A DNA stretch of 64,000 bases from Microbacterium helvum (GTDB lineage Bacteria; Actinomycetota; Actinomycetes; Actinomycetales; Microbacteriaceae). Position 1 is the stretch's first letter; each line of letters begins with the position of its first letter. The stretch spans positions 105,690-169,689 of the forward strand of contig NZ_JACXZS010000006.1 in the NCBI RefSeq assembly GCF_014779795.1, read 5' to 3'. The position numbers and the translations under genes were made by a program. Positions 35,601 through 42,708 of this stretch are shown here, one piece after another. The notes beneath the pieces are model-generated. The model worked only from the letters and a program-made list of their open reading frames with translations. It was not told the origin of the DNA and made no database searches.

Positions 35601-36452
35601 GTCGTCGAACGGGTCGCCGTCGGCCCGCAGATCTCGGCGATCGCCACGGCGGGTGGCGTGGACTACGAGCCGGGCGACTGGAGCGCGGCGCCGGTCACCG
35701 TGACGTTCGAGTGCTCCTCGGGAGCGGCGATCGCGTCGTGTCCCACCCCGGTCACCGTCGACGCCGACACCGGCCCCGAGGGCCGCACCGTCTCGGGCAC
35801 CATGACCGATGTCCTCGGCCGCACCGCGACCGCAGAGGTGGTGGTCAAGCTCGACACTGTCGCCCCGGCGCTCGCTCCGACGGTGACGCCGAACCCGGTG
35901 ACGCTCGGCGCCGCCGCGACGGCCGCGCCGAACGCGACCGACGAGGGCTCCGGAGTGGCGTCCCAGTCCTGCGGCACTCCCGACAGCGCTGCGGTCGGCG
36001 AGAAGACCGTCGCGTGCGAGGCGACCGACAACGCGGGCAACCGCGCCACGGCGGTCGCCGCGTTCACGGTGGAACCGCCGCGCTGCGCGGGCCAGCTCGA
36101 CCGGACCGCGCTCGACCCGGTGAACCTCGACGGCACGAGCGTGTTCCCCCGGCCGTCGGGCGTGACGGTGCGGTTCGCCGCCTGCGACGCCGCGGGCACG
36201 CCGGTCGGCACGAAGAATCTCGTGAAGGCGGTCACGCAGGTGTCGAAGACCGCGCTGCCGGCCGGGGCCGCGGTGAACGAGATCTTCGTGCCGCCGGTGT
36301 CGGGCAGCGCCGACAAGTTCACGTACGCGAAGGACACCGGCGCCTGGTCGGGCACCGTCCAGACGTCCAAGCTCGCGAGCGGCTACCGCTATGTGTTCCG
36401 CGTCGACCTGCGCGACGGCACGTCGTTCACGGTCACGTTCGGGGTGCGCTGA
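29631..36452 (+). CDS. large secreted protein: TolB-like propeller, PIYRL repeats, caspase/gingipain-like peptidase, Ig-like and PxKF domains
   Basis: A 2273-residue exported protein. A signal peptide ends near PAPARA (residue ~38). Residues ~45-430 carry WD40/TolB-like repeats of the form ISADGQHVAFVST. Residues 489-528 are eight exact PIYRL units. Residues ~1250-1530 look like a clan CD cysteine peptidase: VLIGGDDVIPF, catalytic His1377 (SLNAHFSE) and Cys1422 (FTIGCHAANN), 45 residues apart, and a gingipain-like NAGAYIGNTGYG. Ig/PKD-like and HYR-like domains follow, and the end matches the PxKF module. No sortase signal is seen. The ATG overlaps the cyclase stop (ATGA), so an exported protein is coupled to a cytosolic cyclase. 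Domain calls are from motif reading. Confidence 0.85.
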   Translation: MTAHARLPLEVAAVVAIGAFVVSMVPSLTAPAPARAAVDPAPTPTAYTVSAPADAASSDPQISADGQHVAFVSTAALVPEDTNGLADVYVATAIAGSDDPFSGAPALVSTPGPALVSDGASAHPAISADGRYVVFDSVAKNLVPGAPSSGTRQVYVHDTVLQSTTMIAAGGVEPNGATSLPDISANGRWIVVASVAGNLAPIDTDGLSDIFVVDRDADTDGSYTTMTVTQQTPLADAADYTRPRISGNGQYLLYSEARTGDSQRPGSDMYRAQVGDVLSGFNGTVFDRFSRDADLDFTGTTVADISLSSVCGAGESLVVYQFVDPQWLAVTVGSRNIDRSSGSISDVAISADGTVVAWSSNQPGIDAGGVPVPVPGSVIRTEHPSFEDAWALSAQNVLCAPEHAQQPVTLAEGTAVSLSVSGRTVAYSDRPEDAATNAVRAIDTRSGNGLAVTTTQGVMLAPVYMTQISTVSIPTAAIHDYGAAFAGAPIYRLPIYRLPIYRLPIYRLPIYRLPIYRLPIYRLPIYRLDLPGGWTQALVDTPFEGQSDVSLTLAQVLEWAAATLDSETATDAEKAAARLIRSLTLDDMDLAGSGIDALSLGALILGAAPLPQVPIGGIGSTTERWQSVVDDQGVDATVDDATVLADLDYAGVEVSRTGVDAVPLNALPIAQTMLDAFPIASTPGSVGLLVQRTAIGELDVSQLSDPSRIFATPVTGTIAANLAAVKPGATAADLAAVAPASITFGDLLATLLDNASYPWEQIAPTALNPQAASAISNYYCTGFSRCVRDAWYSFSFDPGPGESTVFRQSTAEVVLPAGSVPLETDMAAAGPLVGLGSTPTEPTSSSKETARFAFGDVAAGTVMTYFVQYQISALPGDGVSTGTLTSGELTAQLQRPYSRPASEYRETAEHMSQPLLENSIYYGWLSPSYTDVDGVSVPGPSTQVDLWLANPAPVGKRLIVSTNATDGQLSISLYRPESDTTGLGVASVGAAPGTASGEGSAGTAGAPAQAGADAGTAVAGSVLLDQSTVTGSGAATVEAAGIETTPGQPLTIRVTSSDGQPSRALYSLRVQYVDEPGGPMCAPWQAPQTADPGVVGTSDDITAETDTVYVTDTQRFGDLWTAQGANDVRAALGSLDGTGATPVHGAVLSVDASPEVRAARTQLDQDPCDMSARAALVKAINTYLNAQIGDDRSHITSIVLIGGDDVIPFAPVAEHTDQFTEQSHADDLRRPTAPDGSPCPAPAAGAVDVCATPLQAAAATGHLLTDDPYGLAMAYDTLGGTLYVPSVGLGRLVETPAQIEDAVARFASSSGVLRADSTVTAGYGAWSELPQDVTDALQWRTGSPTAPLAAPWTKADVLADVFPGDGESARVVSLNAHFSETEMLPGVDGAEDGVFTDEDLLSAASITDAQAVSGALVFTIGCHAANNLPTSYYGDSPDWVDVFQNAGAYIGNTGYGLASSTSNALGERLLTLYADWIGVTAGGRTMTAADALTQAKRAYLSGLGLYSGYDEKVLMEAVYYGLPMYTFAGSTKNMPLPELPAGLTPATTVGSLTAASLTLHPDFSVKPGPDGTTYLTADGEAPVAVSGQPVLPKTTARLAAAPEGMKARGALIRGMTSESSETIAPSIAENTVGVDAVDDATRSAVAFPSSFAHVTTQQTPTGPVDLLVVTPARVQAPVGGTGIVERFSDMSIDVEYGPASSDDDVEPLITAAHLTSADGVTTMHATADGTGSAVTALVLLVQPRGGSRWESVELTESDGVWSGAVPVDGPFRWFLQAVDAAGNVGVDTGRGHLDVGGVTAPELGDPGPEMKVPLGGRVTRSIVVTDAEPGERLTGSFVLSGEGGGTFAAGAAVVATGADGVTRAVVETNAAVTGRSSVTVTVCRTDKCDEATFAVLVPAADRPPTATVRLSSDGLASPDAVLSADASGEDPDGDPVALAYAWSRNGVPLDGRTDSTLDLAGWAVAGDVITVEVTPTANGVAGGAARDSATVVERVAVGPQISAIATAGGVDYEPGDWSAAPVTVTFECSSGAAIASCPTPVTVDADTGPEGRTVSGTMTDVLGRTATAEVVVKLDTVAPALAPTVTPNPVTLGAAATAAPNATDEGSGVASQSCGTPDSAAVGEKTVACEATDNAGNRATAVAAFTVEPPRCAGQLDRTALDPVNLDGTSVFPRPSGVTVRFAACDAAGTPVGTKNLVKAVTQVSKTALPAGAAVNEIFVPPVSGSADKFTYAKDTGAWSGTVQTSKLASGYRYVFRVDLRDGTSFTVTFGVR
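31095..31214 (+). repeat. eight 15-bp repeats encoding PIYRL
   Basis: Eight contiguous units of CCGATCTACCGSCTS type. Nucleotide changes are almost all synonymous (CGC/CGG/CGA, CTG/CTC, ATC/ATT), so the amino-acid sequence is exact in all eight while the DNA has drifted. This points to selection on the peptide, not just recent slippage. Confidence 0.95.
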
Positions 36453-36961
36453 TGTCCGAAGACGGCCTCACCCGCGACACCGCCGCGCTCGCAGCCGACA
36501 TGCTCACCGAGGTGCGCGACGAGATCGACCGCGCCGACCAGAAGGCGTCGCTGCTCATCGGGTCGCTCGGCATCGCGTTCACGATCCTGCTGAGCGGAAT
36601 GATCGGCGGCGACTGGACGCCGGTCGCGCTCAGCGCCTTCGGGGCGACCGTGTGGCTGCTCGGCGTCGTCACGGCCGGCGCCTCGGTCGTCGCCGCTGCG
36701 GCCGCGGTCTGGCCCCGCCTGAGTCGCGGACCGGGTCCGGGCGCGATCACGTACTGGGGGCAGATCCGCGGGCTCGGCTCGCCCGCCGAGGTCGAGCGAG
36801 CACTCACCGAACGCGGGCTGCATCCGCCCGAGCGCACGTTCCAGCAGCTGCTCGTGCTCTCGGCGGTGGTGCAGCGCAAGTACCGGGCGATCCGGCTGTC
36901 GATGGCCCTCGCCGGCGTCGGCGTCGCGCTCATCGTCGTCGGCTTCCTGCTCACCGGCTGA
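36452..36961 (+). CDS. PycTM-like membrane protein (Pycsar effector family, DUF5706)
   Basis: A 169-residue membrane protein. The amphipathic N terminus contains EIDRADQKASLLIGSLGI, the aDxKA motif typical of PycTM proteins. Hydrophobic segments lie at ~34-52, 57-86 and 148-168, and VVQRKYRAIR precedes the last one, as in the family. PycTM proteins disrupt the membrane when a cyclic nucleotide accumulates in the Pycsar anti-phage system. The ATG shares one base with the peptidase stop (TGATG), so it is the third gene of the cyclase operon. Assignment is from remembered family features; a DUF2721- or SLATT-like protein is the main alternative. Confidence 0.8.
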   Translation: MSEDGLTRDTAALAADMLTEVRDEIDRADQKASLLIGSLGIAFTILLSGMIGGDWTPVALSAFGATVWLLGVVTAGASVVAAAAAVWPRLSRGPGPGAITYWGQIRGLGSPAEVERALTERGLHPPERTFQQLLVLSAVVQRKYRAIRLSMALAGVGVALIVVGFLLTG

Positions 36962-37029
36962 CGCTGCCGGCTCGTCTCCCCGGTGGGGTGGGGGATGCCG
37001 GCGGCCGGGCGCGCGTCGTCCGCCCCGGC

Positions 37030-37035
37030 TACGCT
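37030..37035 (+). promoter_or_regulatory. -10 box TACGCT of leaderless lysE-type gene
   Basis: TACGCT is followed by 6 nt and the GTG at 37042. This gives the LysE gene its own promoter, separate from the cyclase operon that ends 80 bp upstream. Confidence 0.5.
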
Positions 37036-37041
37036 CGACTC

Positions 37042-37683
37042 GTGGTGCCTGTCGAGAACCTGCTGGCGTTCACGCTGGCCGCCCTGGTGCTCATCGTGAT
37101 CCCCGGCCCGAGCGTGCTGTTCACGATCGGCCGCGCCCTCGCGCTCGGCCGCATCGGCGGTCTGCTGAGCGTCCTGGGCAACGCCCTCGGACTGCTGCCG
37201 GTCATCGGACTGGTGGCGCTCGGCGTCGGCGGCATCGTGGCGCAGTCCGTCGTGCTGTTCACGATCCTCAAGGTCGCCGGCGCGCTGTACCTGATGTACC
37301 TCGGCGTGCAGGCGATCCGGCACCGCCGGCGCGCGGCCGCCGACGCGGCGAGCGCCACCGTGGTCGCGAAATCGGCCTGGCGGCAGCTCGGCGAGGGGTT
37401 CGTCGTCGGCGTGACCAACCCCAAGACGATCGCGTTCTTCGTCGCGGTGCTGCCGCAGTTCGTCGACCTCGATTCGGGCTCGGTCCCGCTGCAGATGGTC
37501 GAGCTCGGGCTCGTGTTCTTCGTGATCGCCCTGCTGTCGGACGGCGCATGGGCGCTCGTCGCGGCGGCGGCACGGTCCTGGTTCGGCCGCTCGCCCAAGC
37601 GCATCGCCACGCTGTCGGCGACCGGCGGCGGCCTCATGATCGGCCTCGGCGGCATCCTGCTCCTCACCGGCAACAAGCACTGA
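37042..37683 (+). CDS. LysE/RhtB family amino-acid exporter
   Basis: A 213-residue inner-membrane exporter with about six hydrophobic segments. The LysE signature IPGPSVLFTIGRALALGRIGGL is at residues ~20-41, and GVTNPKTIAFFVAVLPQFV is the second conserved block. Two GTG codons occur in tandem; the first (37042) fits the -10 box. Substrate could be homoserine/threonine or a related amino acid, but the family is broad. A HAD phosphatase follows by 10 bp on the same strand. Confidence 0.9.
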   Translation: MVPVENLLAFTLAALVLIVIPGPSVLFTIGRALALGRIGGLLSVLGNALGLLPVIGLVALGVGGIVAQSVVLFTILKVAGALYLMYLGVQAIRHRRRAAADAASATVVAKSAWRQLGEGFVVGVTNPKTIAFFVAVLPQFVDLDSGSVPLQMVELGLVFFVIALLSDGAWALVAAAARSWFGRSPKRIATLSATGGGLMIGLGGILLLTGNKH

Positions 37684-37693
37684 AGGACGACCC

Positions 37694-38554
37694 ATGGCCA
37701 CCGCATCCCGTCGCCGCATCGTCTTCATCGACGTCGACGGCACGATCCTCGAGCACGGCTCGCACATCGCGCCCGGAACGCCCGACGCGATCCGCGCCGC
37801 CCGCGCGGCGGGGCACCTCGTGTACCTCGCGACCGGGCGCTCGGCCTCCGACATCCATCCGCGGGTGGCCGAGATCGGGTTCGACGGCGCGGTGACCAAC
37901 TCGGGAGCGCTCGTCACCTCGGGCGGCGAGATCGTCATCGACCGCCCGCTCACGCGTGAGCACGCCGACCGTCTGGTCGCGGCGCTCAAGGCACGAGGCA
38001 TCCGATACTTCCTCCAGACCCGCGACGGCGTCTACGCGTCCGACGACATGGCCGAGCTCATGCGCCGGTACGCGGCCGCGCTCGAGGCGCGGGAAGCGGC
38101 GGGTGAAGAGGTACGGCCCGAGGACTCGCTCGTGGGCCTCGCCCAGCGCACGTTCCCGAGCGTCGACGAGGCGGACCTCGACCGCATCGACAAGGCGGTG
38201 TTCGTCAGCGATCATGCCGAGGGCATCGACGAGCTCCGCGCCGACCTCGGCGACGAGTTCCTCATCGTGCCGGGCAGCATGCCGCTGCCCGGTGGATCCA
38301 ACGGCGAGATCAACGAGGCCGGCACGACGAAGGGCTCGGCGATCGAGCTGCTGCTGGCACAGCTGGGGATCGACGCGGCCGACGCCATCGCGATCGGCGA
38401 CAGCTGGAACGACATCGAGATGTTCGAGGTGTGCGGCGTCGCCGTCGCGATGGGCAACGCGCACCCCGAGCTCAAGGAGCTCGCCGACTTCGTCACGACC
38501 GACGTGCTCGACGACGGCATCGCGAACGCCTTCCGCCGGCTCGGGCTGGCCTGA
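37694..38554 (+). CDS. HAD-family hydrolase (Cof type)
   Basis: A 286-residue phosphatase with the HAD nucleophile motif DVDGTIL at the N terminus, ATGRS as motif II, and a C-terminal GDSWNDIEMFEVCGVAVAMGNA with the metal aspartates. The C2-type cap lies between. Cof-like enzymes act on sugar phosphates or cofactors such as FMN and PLP. AAGGA precedes the ATG by 7 nt. It is in line with the LysE gene but a functional link is not obvious. Confidence 0.92.
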   Translation: MATASRRRIVFIDVDGTILEHGSHIAPGTPDAIRAARAAGHLVYLATGRSASDIHPRVAEIGFDGAVTNSGALVTSGGEIVIDRPLTREHADRLVAALKARGIRYFLQTRDGVYASDDMAELMRRYAAALEAREAAGEEVRPEDSLVGLAQRTFPSVDEADLDRIDKAVFVSDHAEGIDELRADLGDEFLIVPGSMPLPGGSNGEINEAGTTKGSAIELLLAQLGIDAADAIAIGDSWNDIEMFEVCGVAVAMGNAHPELKELADFVTTDVLDDGIANAFRRLGLA

Positions 38555-38560
38555 CGACCG

Positions 38561-38959
38561 TCAGGTCTCGTCCGGCGCGACTCCGGCTGCGCCGGCCTCG
38601 GCCCCCAGGTTCACCAGGTTGCCGCTCGGGTCCCGCACCTGCGCGACGCGCTCGCCCCACGGCATGTCGGCCGGCGGCTGCTCGGCGCGGCCTCCGGCCG
38701 CGAGCCACGCCGCGTACGTCGCATCCACGTCGTCGACGTAGAACCACAGGGCGGCCCGGTCGCCGACCGACGGCGGCAGCGCATCGATGTCGTGACCGAT
38801 GCCGAGCGACATCTCCCCCAGCTGCAGCGACACGTACTCGTCGACGCCGCCGTCGCCGAACCGGTACGCCACGGTCGCGTCGAGCGCGCCCTCGTAGAAC
38901 CGCACGAGGGCAGGAAGGTCCCGCGTCAGGAGGATGGGGAACAGGCTCCGTACCGCCAT
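38561..38959 (-). CDS. VOC-domain protein (bleomycin-resistance-like)
   Basis: A 132-residue glyoxalase-fold protein: FPILLTRDLPALVRFYEGAL, ALWFYVDDVDATYAAWLAAG and VRDPSGNLVNLG mark the paired beta-alpha-beta-beta-beta units. Small proteins of this type can bind drugs or act as dioxygenase-like enzymes; no substrate can be given. It converges on the HAD gene with only 6 bp between stops. Confidence 0.87.
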   Translation of the reverse strand: MAVRSLFPILLTRDLPALVRFYEGALDATVAYRFGDGGVDEYVSLQLGEMSLGIGHDIDALPPSVGDRAALWFYVDDVDATYAAWLAAGGRAEQPPADMPWGERVAQVRDPSGNLVNLGAEAGAAGVAPDET

Positions 38960-38982
38960 GGCCCCACCCTACGACGGCCGGA

Positions 38983-39822
38983 TCAGTCGAGGAAGATGTC
39001 GGGGAACAGCTCCGAATCCGGCGTGCCGGGCACCGCGGCGTAGCCCGAGAAGTCGGTGACGCCGGCCGCTTCGAGCACATCCTCGACGATGAGTGTCTGC
39101 CCGGTGTACTCGCGCGACGGCTTCGTGAAGATCTCGTACGCGGCGTCGGCGTACACCTCCGGCGTGCGGCTGACCTTCATCATGCGGTCGCCGCCGAGGG
39201 CGAACTGCACGGCGGCCGTCGCGATCGTGGTGCGGGGCCACAGCGTGTTGGCGGCGATGCCGTCCTTCGCGAACTCTGCCGCGAGCCCGAGCGTCGCCAT
39301 CGTCATGCCGTACTTCGCGAGCGTGTAGCCGGTGTGCCCGCCGAGCCACTTCGGCGAGAGGTTCAGCGGCGGCGACAGCGACAGGATGTGCGGGTTCGGG
39401 GAGTCCTTCAGGATCGGCACGGCGGCCCGCGAGAGCATGAACGTGCCGCGCACGTTGACGTCCTGCATGAGGTCGTACTTCTTCGCATCGAGGTCGAGCG
39501 AGCGCGACAGGTCGATCACCGAAGCGTTGTTGACGACGATGTCGATGCCGCCGAACTCTCCCTCGGTCTTCAGCACCGCTTCGGTGATGTCGTCGTCGTT
39601 GCGCACGTCGCCGACGATCGGCAGGGCCCGGCCGCCGGCATCCCGGATCGCCTCCGCGGCGGAGTGCACGGTGCCCTCGAGCTTGGGATGCGGGGTGTCG
39701 GTCTTGGCGAGCAGCGCGATGTTGGCGCCGTCGCGGGCGGCGCGCAGGGCGATGGCGAGGCCGATGCCGCGGCTGCCGCCCGACATCAGGATGGTCTTGC
39801 CGGCGAGGGGCTTGTCGGTCAT
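38983..39822 (-). CDS. SDR-family oxidoreductase (HSDL2-like)
   Basis: A 279-residue NAD(P)-dependent short-chain dehydrogenase. TILMSGGSRGIGLAIAL is the cofactor motif, NNASV follows, and YTLAKYGM holds the Tyr and Lys. The C-terminal part with GLAAEFAKDGIAANTLWPRTTIATAAVQ is typical of the hydroxysteroid-dehydrogenase-like 2 group, linked to fatty-acid metabolism. It lies downstream of an enoyl-CoA hydratase and a second SDR on the same strand, with a palindromic repeat between, so a role in acyl-CoA degradation is likely. Confidence 0.9.
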   Translation of the reverse strand: MTDKPLAGKTILMSGGSRGIGLAIALRAARDGANIALLAKTDTPHPKLEGTVHSAAEAIRDAGGRALPIVGDVRNDDDITEAVLKTEGEFGGIDIVVNNASVIDLSRSLDLDAKKYDLMQDVNVRGTFMLSRAAVPILKDSPNPHILSLSPPLNLSPKWLGGHTGYTLAKYGMTMATLGLAAEFAKDGIAANTLWPRTTIATAAVQFALGGDRMMKVSRTPEVYADAAYEIFTKPSREYTGQTLIVEDVLEAAGVTDFSGYAAVPGTPDSELFPDIFLD

Positions 39823-39839
39823 CTCGGGTCCTTCCAGGT

Positions 39840-39921
39840 GTCGAGATCGTGGTTTCTCGCCGAGATCACATGTTGTTCGCGTCGACGAGGTGGTCGCTCG
39901 GCGAGAACGCGGTCTCTCGAC
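39840..39921. repeat. imperfect long palindrome with TTCTCGCCGAG arms
   Basis: GTCGAGA...TTCTCGCCGAG on the left (39840-39864) pairs with CTCGGCGAGAA...TCTCGAC on the right (39897-39921) around a 32-nt centre. It fills the gap between the SDR and hydratase genes. It has no T-run, so it looks like a dispersed repeat rather than a terminator. Confidence 0.7.
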
Positions 39922-39931
39922 GTCAGGCGGG

Positions 39932-40705
39932 TCAGGTTCGGGAACGGGATGCCGCGGCGAAGGCCCGCACGCGGGCCCGGGCCTCGTCGGTGTCGAAGCG
40001 GGCGCCGATCGAGGCGGCCTCGTCGTCGAGGTTGTCGGCGAAGGAACGACCGGCGCCGGTGCGGACGAGCCGCTTGGCCTGTCCGAAGGCCGCCGTCGCG
40101 TTGTCGAGCCAGAACCGGGCGACCGTCTCGGCCCGCGCGGCGACGTCGGCGGCCGGCACCACCTCGGTCACGAGGCCCCAGTCCAGGGCCGTGGCGGCGT
40201 CGATCGTGACGTCCTGCAGCAGCAGCTGCAGCGCGCGCCGCTGTCCGACGGCCGCGGGCAGCAGCGTCGAGACGCCGAGGTCGGGCGTCAGGCCGATGTT
40301 GGCGTAGCGGCTCACGAACTTCGACTGCTCCGAGGCGACGATGTAGTCCGCCGTGAGCATGAGCCCCAGTCCCCCGCCGGCGACCGCGCCCTGCACGGCC
40401 GCGACGATGGGCGTGGCTGATTCGACGAAGGTGCGGATGCCGTCGTGGATCGTGTGCGCGGCGCCCGTGACGTCGGCGCCCGAGGCCCCCGACGTCGCCA
40501 TCTCGATGACGTCGCCGCCGGCGCAGAACGCCGGGCCGGCGGCATCCAGGATGATCGCGCCGACGGAGTCGTCGCAGGTGAGCTCGTGCGCGATGTCGCG
40601 CCAGCGCCGGCCCATCTCGAAGCCCATCGCGTTGAGGCTCGCGGGGCGGTTGAAGGTCACGCGCGCGAGGGCGCCGTCGCGCGTGACGAGGATCGAGTCG
40701 CTCAT
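39932..40705 (-). CDS. enoyl-CoA hydratase/isomerase family protein
   Basis: A 257-residue crotonase-fold enzyme. ASLNAMGFEMG and FCAGGDVIEMA form the CoA site and oxyanion hole, and GAVAGGGLGLMLTADYIVASE is the core helix. Where hydratases have a catalytic Glu, this protein has Asp in GLTPDLGVS, as in isomerase-like (PaaG) members, so hydratase activity is not certain. It sits between two SDR genes, which together could make a short acyl-CoA degradation unit. Confidence 0.9.
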   Translation of the reverse strand: MSDSILVTRDGALARVTFNRPASLNAMGFEMGRRWRDIAHELTCDDSVGAIILDAAGPAFCAGGDVIEMATSGASGADVTGAAHTIHDGIRTFVESATPIVAAVQGAVAGGGLGLMLTADYIVASEQSKFVSRYANIGLTPDLGVSTLLPAAVGQRRALQLLLQDVTIDAATALDWGLVTEVVPAADVAARAETVARFWLDNATAAFGQAKRLVRTGAGRSFADNLDDEAASIGARFDTDEARARVRAFAAASRSRT

Positions 40706-40719
40706 GTGGTCTGCATTCC

Positions 40720-41481
40720 TTACTTCGGAGCCATCCGAATAGCACCGTCGAGGCGGATGGTCTCGCCGTTCAGGTAGCCGTTGTCGACGATCGACATCAC
40801 CAGGCGCGCGTACTCGTCGGGCTTGCCGAGGCGCTGCGGGTACGGTACCTGCTGGCCGAGACTCTCCTGCGCGGCCTCGGGAAGCCCGGCGAGCATCGGG
40901 GTCTCCATGATGCCGGGCGCGATGGTGACGACGCGGATGCCGTAGCGGGCGAGCTCGCGCGCGATCGGCAGCGTCATGGCGTGCACGCCGCCCTTGCTGG
41001 CCGAGTAGGCGGGCTGCCCGATCTGCCCGTCGAACGCCGCGACGCTCGCGGTGCTGACGATGACGCCGCGGTCCCCCGACTCCGTGGGCTGGGTCTTCGC
41101 GATCGCGGCCGAGGACTGGGCGATGACGTTGTACGTGCCGATCAGGTTGACGCGGATGATGCGCTCGAACGCGTCGAGCGGCGACGGGTTGCCCTCGCGG
41201 TCCAGCACCTTCGCGGGCGGTGCGATCCCCGCGCAGTTCACGACCACGCGGAGGGGACGGGATGCCGCGGCCACCGCGACGGCCGCTGCCACCTGCTCCG
41301 GGTCGGTGACGTCGGCGGGTGCGAACGCGCCGCCGAGCTCCGCGGCGACGTCGGCGCCGGCCGAGGTCGCGAGATCGACGATCGTCACCGTCGCGCCCGC
41401 TGCCGCCAGACGCCGCGCAGTGGCGAGTCCGAGACCGCTCGCACCTCCGGTGACGAGGGCCGAGGCGTCCGTCAGTTCCAT
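40720..41481 (-). CDS. 3-hydroxyacyl-CoA dehydrogenase, SDR type (HSD17B10-like)
   Basis: A 253-residue SDR with GGASGLGLATARRL, NCAGIAPP, and YSASKGGVHAMT holding Tyr and Lys. APGIMETPML and the whole C-terminal part match the type II 3-hydroxyacyl-CoA dehydrogenases of fatty-acid and isoleucine breakdown. AAGGAG lies 5 nt before the ATG at 41481, so this is preferred to an in-frame ATG at 41514. It is first in the minus-strand trio with the hydratase and SDR. Confidence 0.92.
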   Translation of the reverse strand: MELTDASALVTGGASGLGLATARRLAAAGATVTIVDLATSAGADVAAELGGAFAPADVTDPEQVAAAVAVAAASRPLRVVVNCAGIAPPAKVLDREGNPSPLDAFERIIRVNLIGTYNVIAQSSAAIAKTQPTESGDRGVIVSTASVAAFDGQIGQPAYSASKGGVHAMTLPIARELARYGIRVVTIAPGIMETPMLAGLPEAAQESLGQQVPYPQRLGKPDEYARLVMSIVDNGYLNGETIRLDGAIRMAPK

Positions 41482-41604
41482 GCGTTCTCCTTCGAACTTG
41501 GTATCGGGTCCCACATTACGCGGTACTGCGTTCCAGCGCGCATCCTTCGTCGGACGCAGTGTCCACGCTACCCACCTGTCTCGCCGCGGTGTTGGATGAG
41601 GGGC

Positions 41605-41955
41605 ATGGAGCTCCGCATCAAGCGCGTGTACGACGACCCGTCACCGGAGGACGGGTTCCGGGTGCTGGTGGACCGGCTGTGGCCGCGCGGACTGTCGAAG
41701 GAGCGCGCCGCCCTGGACCTGTGGGCGAAGGAGGTGGCGCCGTCGACCGAGCTGCGCACCGCGTTCCACCACGACGGCCTGTCATGGCCGGACTTCGAGG
41801 CCGCGTACCGCGCCGAGCTCGCCGGCCCGACGAAGCCCGCGCTGGACGCCCTGCGCGCCGAGCTCGCGCCGCACCCCGTCGTGACCCTGCTGCACTCGGT
41901 GCACGACCCGGAGCAGAACCATGCCGTGCTGCTGAAGGCGGCGCTCCCGTCCTGA
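41605..41955 (+). CDS. DUF488 family protein
   Basis: A 116-residue DUF488 protein. The pattern IKRVYDDPSPEDGFRVLVDRLWPRG at the N terminus and VTLLHSVHDPEQNHAVLL at the C terminus is diagnostic. The molecular role is unknown. An in-frame ATG at 41596 would add three residues; the ATG at 41605 is preferred since TTGGAT, a weak -10, lies 7 nt upstream. Confidence 0.9.
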   Translation: MELRIKRVYDDPSPEDGFRVLVDRLWPRGLSKERAALDLWAKEVAPSTELRTAFHHDGLSWPDFEAAYRAELAGPTKPALDALRAELAPHPVVTLLHSVHDPEQNHAVLLKAALPS

Positions 41956-41976
41956 ATCACCCGGCAGGATGGACGC

Positions 41977-42702
41977 ATGTCGATCCCGACCTCCGACATC
42001 GTCGTCCCCGCGAAGGTGCGCGAGCTCGCGCGCGGTGCCGCGCTGGTGCCGGTGTGGCACAACGAGGACGGCGGCCTGACCTTCCGCACCGATGACGGCC
42101 GGTACATCAAGCACACACCGCGCACGCTCGAGACGTCGTTCGCCGCGGAGGCCGAGCGCCTGGAATGGGCGGCCGCGTACATCGCGGTCCCCCGCGTCCT
42201 CGACATCGGCGGCGATGACACTCATGAGTGGATCGTGACCGCGTCGATCGCGGGGCGCTCCGCCGTCGATCCGGCGTTCCGCGAGGATGCCGCCACCGCG
42301 GTCCGCGCCGTCGGCGAGGGCCTGCGGGCGCTGCACGAGGCGCTGCCGGTCTCGGAGTGCCCGTTCGAGTGGACGGTGCCCCGACGGATCGCGAATGCGG
42401 CTCGTCGCGGCATCCGCATCCCGGACGCGCTGCGCGAGCCCCCGCCCGTGGACCGGCTCGTGGTGTGCCACGGCGACGCCTGCATGCCGAACACGCTGAT
42501 CGGCGAGGGCGGCCGGTGGAGCGGGCACGTCGACCTCGGCGCCCTGGGCGTCGGCGACCGGTGGGCCGACATCGCCGTCGCGTCGATGTCCACCCTCTGG
42601 AACTACGGCGAAGGCTGGGAGGACGCGCTCATCGCCGCGTACGGCGTCGAGCCCGACCGCGAGCGCCTCGCCTACTACCGGGACCTCTGGAACGCGACCT
42701 GA
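41977..42702 (+). CDS. aminoglycoside 3'-phosphotransferase-like kinase
   Basis: A 241-residue APH-fold kinase. CHGDACMPNTLI is the catalytic Brenner motif (HGDxxxxN) and HVDLGALGVGDRWADIA has the metal-binding Asp, both like APH(3') enzymes. The N-terminal lobe has YIKHTPR with the ATP-contacting Lys. It could phosphorylate an aminoglycoside or an unknown endogenous alcohol. GC content and codon use match its neighbours, so it seems native rather than freshly acquired. A CAGGAT box precedes the ATG by 6 nt. Confidence 0.85.
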   Translation: MSIPTSDIVVPAKVRELARGAALVPVWHNEDGGLTFRTDDGRYIKHTPRTLETSFAAEAERLEWAAAYIAVPRVLDIGGDDTHEWIVTASIAGRSAVDPAFREDAATAVRAVGEGLRALHEALPVSECPFEWTVPRRIANAARRGIRIPDALREPPPVDRLVVCHGDACMPNTLIGEGGRWSGHVDLGALGVGDRWADIAVASMSTLWNYGEGWEDALIAAYGVEPDRERLAYYRDLWNAT

Positions 42703-42708
42703 CCCCCG

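Noticed and set aside
41977..42702. Recently acquired aminoglycoside resistance gene
   Set aside because: No mobile element is near and GC content and codon use match the surrounding genes; it looks like a native APH-like kinase.
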